A stretch of 14,250 nucleotides of DNA from VSJD01 sp041653875 (GTDB lineage Bacteria > Verrucomicrobiota > Kiritimatiellia > JAAZAB01), in the NCBI GenBank assembly GCA_041653875.1, contig JBAZEM010000037.1:1-14250 (forward strand), read 5' to 3'. The stretch's first letter is position 1. The number at the start of each line of letters is the position of its first letter. The position numbers and the translations under genes were made by a program. The notes beneath the pieces are model-generated. The model was given only the letters and a program-made list of their open reading frames with translations. It searched no databases and was not told the origin of the DNA. Positions 12,349 through 14,250 of this stretch are shown here, in pieces.

Positions 12349-13094
12349 TGTAGGGCGGGAATGGTTGAGTTTTCGAGACCTTCCCGCCGTGTGCGGTGAC
12401 GTGGTCGGTGACGTGTGCGGGCGGGTGGTGATGAACCGCGGCGCGAAGGTCTGGGACCATTCGCGCCCTACAGGGAAGATAAGGAATGTGAGATTGTAAG
12501 GCGGGAATGATTGTAGGGCGGGAACGGTTGAGTTTTCGAGACCTTCCCGCCGTGTGCGGTGACGTGGTCGGTGACGTGTGCGGGCGGGTGGTGGTGAACC
12601 GCGGCGCGAAGGTCCGGGACCATTCGCGCCCTACAGGGAAGATAAGGAATGTGATTGCAGGGCGGGAATGATTGCAGGGCGGGAATGATTGTAGGGCGGG
12701 AATGGTTGAGTTTTCGAGACCTTCCCGCCGTGTGCGGTGACGTGGTCGGTGACGTGTGCGGGCGGGTGGTGGTGAACCGCGGCGCGAAGGTCTGGGACCA
12801 TTCGCGCCCTACAGGGAAGATAAGGGAATGTGAGATTGCAGGGCGGGAATGATTGTAGGGCGGGAACGGTTGAGTTTTCGAGACCTTCCCGCCGTGGTCG
12901 GTGACGTGTGCGGTGACGTGTGCGGGCGGGTGGTGGTGAACCGCGGCGCGAAGGTCCGGGACCATTCGCGCCCTACAGGGAAGATAAGGAATATGATTGC
13001 AAGGCGTGAATGATTGTAGGGCGTGAATGATTGTAGGGCGGGAATGATGATTGTAGGGCGGGAATGGTTGAGTTTTCGAGACCTTCCCGCCGTG
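12349..13094. repeat. Left array of 124-bp REPIN-like units (four complete, one truncated)
   Basis: Complete units at 12349-12472, 12512-12635, 12690-12813 and 12854-12977, each exactly 124 bp; a fifth starts at 13052 and is cut after 13094, near the transposase gene. Each unit starts TGTAGGGCGGGAA and ends TTCGCGCCCTACA. The left half folds as a hairpin (GGCGGGAATGGT with ACCTTCCCGCC), the right half as its inverted relative (GGCGCGAAGGT with ACCATTCGCGCC). The central segment has 12-base modules TGCGGTGACGTG and GTCGGTGACGTG; their order is swapped in the fourth unit. Between units are extra left-end fragments (TTGTAGGGCGGGAATGA types) and a shared GGGAAGATAAGGAAT segment. This is the form of two inverted REPs (a REPIN). 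Confidence 0.92.
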
Positions 13095-13121
13095 GGCGGC
13101 GGGTCTTTAGAATGCGGACAA

Positions 13122-13130
13122 GGGGGGGGG
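13122..13130 (+). other. G9 homopolymer upstream of the transposase gene
   Basis: Nine G residues about 40 bases before the probable ATG of the RAYT gene, the second G9 tract in the window. It could vary in length by slippage. No promoter role is evident. Confidence 0.4.
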
Positions 13131-13170
13131 CGTTAGGGTACGCAAGGTGGCAAGCGATCAAGGCAGCAAC

Positions 13171-13683
13171 ATGGATGCGATTAAAGCCGATTATTTAGGT
13201 TTGCCTGCGAGGCAACACTTGCATCGCATCCCAGTTCGATTGCCTTCTGAAAGACCTGTTAATTATTTTGTTACACAATGTTGTTTTTGCCGCCGCATAG
13301 TTTTTGATGTGTCGAACACCGTCCAATTGGCGTTAAGCTGTCTCATAAAAATAGCCGCCAAGCTTCATTGGAGGATTCCATTGATTTGCTTTATGCCTGA
13401 TCATGTTCATATGTTCGCGCTTCCGCAAGAACATCGCGAACAGGCCATAAGTTCTCTGATGCGGAATTGGAAATCCTCCTCAACTCAAATACTCCATCAG
13501 TATGGTATTCGCGGTGCAATATGGCAGTGCGAATTTTTCGACCATTTGCTTCGGTCGGATGAAAGTATGGGCGATAAATGGGCTTATGTGGTTCAAAATC
13601 CGGTTCGGGCTGGGTTGTGTGCAAAAAACGAGGATTACAGATATTCCGGGACGCCGGAAGAGATTTTTGCGCGATTGTTGTAG
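13171..13683 (+). CDS. REP-associated tyrosine transposase (RAYT, Y1/HUH family)
   Basis: A 170-residue protein related to IS200/IS605 transposases. The metal-binding HUH pair is H78-V-H80 in C-F-M-P-D-H-V-H-M-F. The nucleophilic Tyr is Y139 in W-A-Y-V-V-Q-N-P-V-R-A-G-L, a hallmark of RAYTs, preceded by I-W-Q-C-E-F-F-D-H-L-L-R. In the E. coli relative the enzyme binds and cuts single-stranded REP hairpins next to a GTAG tetranucleotide. Here it sits inside an array of GTAG-footed palindromes, its likely substrates. The ATG at 13171 has AAGG about 8 bases upstream; a GTG at 13147 would add eight residues. The gene is clearly more AT-rich than its surroundings, which suggests horizontal origin. 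All key residues are present, so it may be active. Confidence 0.93.
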   Translation: MDAIKADYLGLPARQHLHRIPVRLPSERPVNYFVTQCCFCRRIVFDVSNTVQLALSCLIKIAAKLHWRIPLICFMPDHVHMFALPQEHREQAISSLMRNWKSSSTQILHQYGIRGAIWQCEFFDHLLRSDESMGDKWAYVVQNPVRAGLCAKNEDYRYSGTPEEIFARLL

Positions 13684-13751
13684 GTTGTAAGATGGGAAGA
13701 TAAGGAATGTGATTGCAGGGCGGGAATGTGAGATTGCAAGGCGGGAACGGT

Positions 13752-14222
13752 TGTAGGGCGGGAATGGTTGAGTTTGCGAGACCTTCCCGCCGTGGGCGGT
13801 GACGTATGCGGTGACGTGTGCGGGCGGGTGGTGGTGAACTGCGGCGCGAAGGTCCGGGACCATTCGCGCCCTACAGGGAAGATAAGGGATGCGATTGCAG
13901 GGCGGGAATGTGAGATTGCAAGGCGGGAATGTGAGATTGTAGGGCGGGAATGATTGTAGGGCGGGAATGGTTGAGTTTTCGAGACCTTCCCGCCGTGGTC
14001 GGTGCCGTGGGCGGTGACGTGTGCGGGCGGGTGGTGGTGAACCGCGGCGCGAAGGTCTGGGACCATTCGCGCCCTACAGGGAAGATAAGGAATGTGATTG
14101 CAGGGCGGGAATGGTTGAGTTTGCGAGACCTTCCCGCCGTGTGCGGTGACGTGGTCGGTGACGTGTGCGGGCGGGTGGTGGTGAACCGCGGCGCGAAGGT
14201 CCGGGACCATTCGCGCCCTACA
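13752..14222. repeat. Right array of 124-bp REPIN-like units (three complete)
   Basis: Units at 13752-13875, 13955-14078 and 14099-14222, again exactly 124 bp each and in the same orientation as the left array. Central modules vary: GGCGGTGACGTA then TGCGGTGACGTG in the first, GTCGGTGCCGTG then GGCGGTGACGTG in the second, and the common order in the third. The third begins TGCAGGG instead of TGTAGGG, so its left foot is GCAG. The flanking GGGAAGATAAGG segment recurs after each unit, and the array runs off the window edge. Confidence 0.92.
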
Positions 14223-14250
14223 GGGAAGATAAGGAATGTGATTGCAGGGC

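Noticed and set aside
12468..14210. Long minus-strand ORFs over the repeat arrays (165 and 191 codons) encoding repeated H-H-H-P-P-A-H-V-T type peptides
   Set aside because: They are by-products of the 124-bp repeats, which lack stops in that frame. The peptide mirrors the palindrome modules, starts arise from the repeat itself, and no ribosome site or family is seen.
12349..14222. CRISPR array
   Set aside because: The repeats are 124 bp, each an internal double palindrome. The gaps between them are themselves repeat fragments, not unique spacers, and no cas gene is present.

Overview
The window reads as chromosomal DNA from a GC-rich, Gram-negative (two-membrane) bacterium. The evidence for two membranes is an OmpA-type outer-membrane protein with calcium-binding repeats and an LPS-kinase-like protein. 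The style (heptanucleotide-rich coding inserts, many palindromic repeats, a REP-associated transposase) would suit an uncultured lineage such as the Verrucomicrobiota/Kiritimatiellota/Lentisphaerota group, but that placement is inference with low confidence. No ribosomal or other phylogenetic marker is present apart from pgi, dinG and one tRNA.

Layout. 1-181: left-edge remnant and the promoter of a toxin-antitoxin pair. 182-858: Phd/YefM-type antitoxin and PIN-domain (VapC-like) toxin, overlapping by 7 bases. 979-2415: OmpA-family protein with a strong terminator at 2455-2483. 2512-2666: a 130-bp element with terminal inverted repeats and a separate hairpin. 2687-5731 (minus): a 1014-codon gene joining a degenerate glycoside-hydrolase-like barrel to an LPS/Kdo-kinase-like domain, carrying five low-complexity or palindromic inserts. 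5901-6090: two identical palindromic elements in the leader of pgi (6162-7814). 7823-8062 (minus): GIY-YIG nuclease-like gene. 8153-8227 (minus): tRNA-Gly(GCC). 8288-10771: DinG-type iron-sulfur helicase with three low-complexity inserts. 11051-11726: short ORF, DUF4160 gene and DUF2442 gene, a likely toxin-antitoxin-like cassette. 11969-12085: remnant of a DruA/DUF4338-like gene. 12349-14222: seven complete copies and one truncated copy of an exactly 124-bp palindromic repeat around a RAYT (Y1/HUH) transposase gene.

Two systems stand out. First, islands of heptanucleotide words keep one 7-nt register for up to 22 consecutive units. They sit in frame inside two unrelated genes (kinase and dinG), always in the stop-free orientation, and they overlap the stop codons of pgi, dinG, the kinase gene and perhaps the OmpA gene. 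Islands in different genes share words, a leader and a linker, as if copied as composites. Second, the right-hand 1.9 kb is a REP/RAYT locus: each 124-bp unit is two inverted hairpins with a GTAG foot, as expected of a REPIN. GTAG-footed palindromes of other families recur through the window, including inside the kinase gene. Together they describe a genome whose coding sequences tolerate repeated in-frame insertion of repeat DNA in surface loops while catalytic residues are kept.
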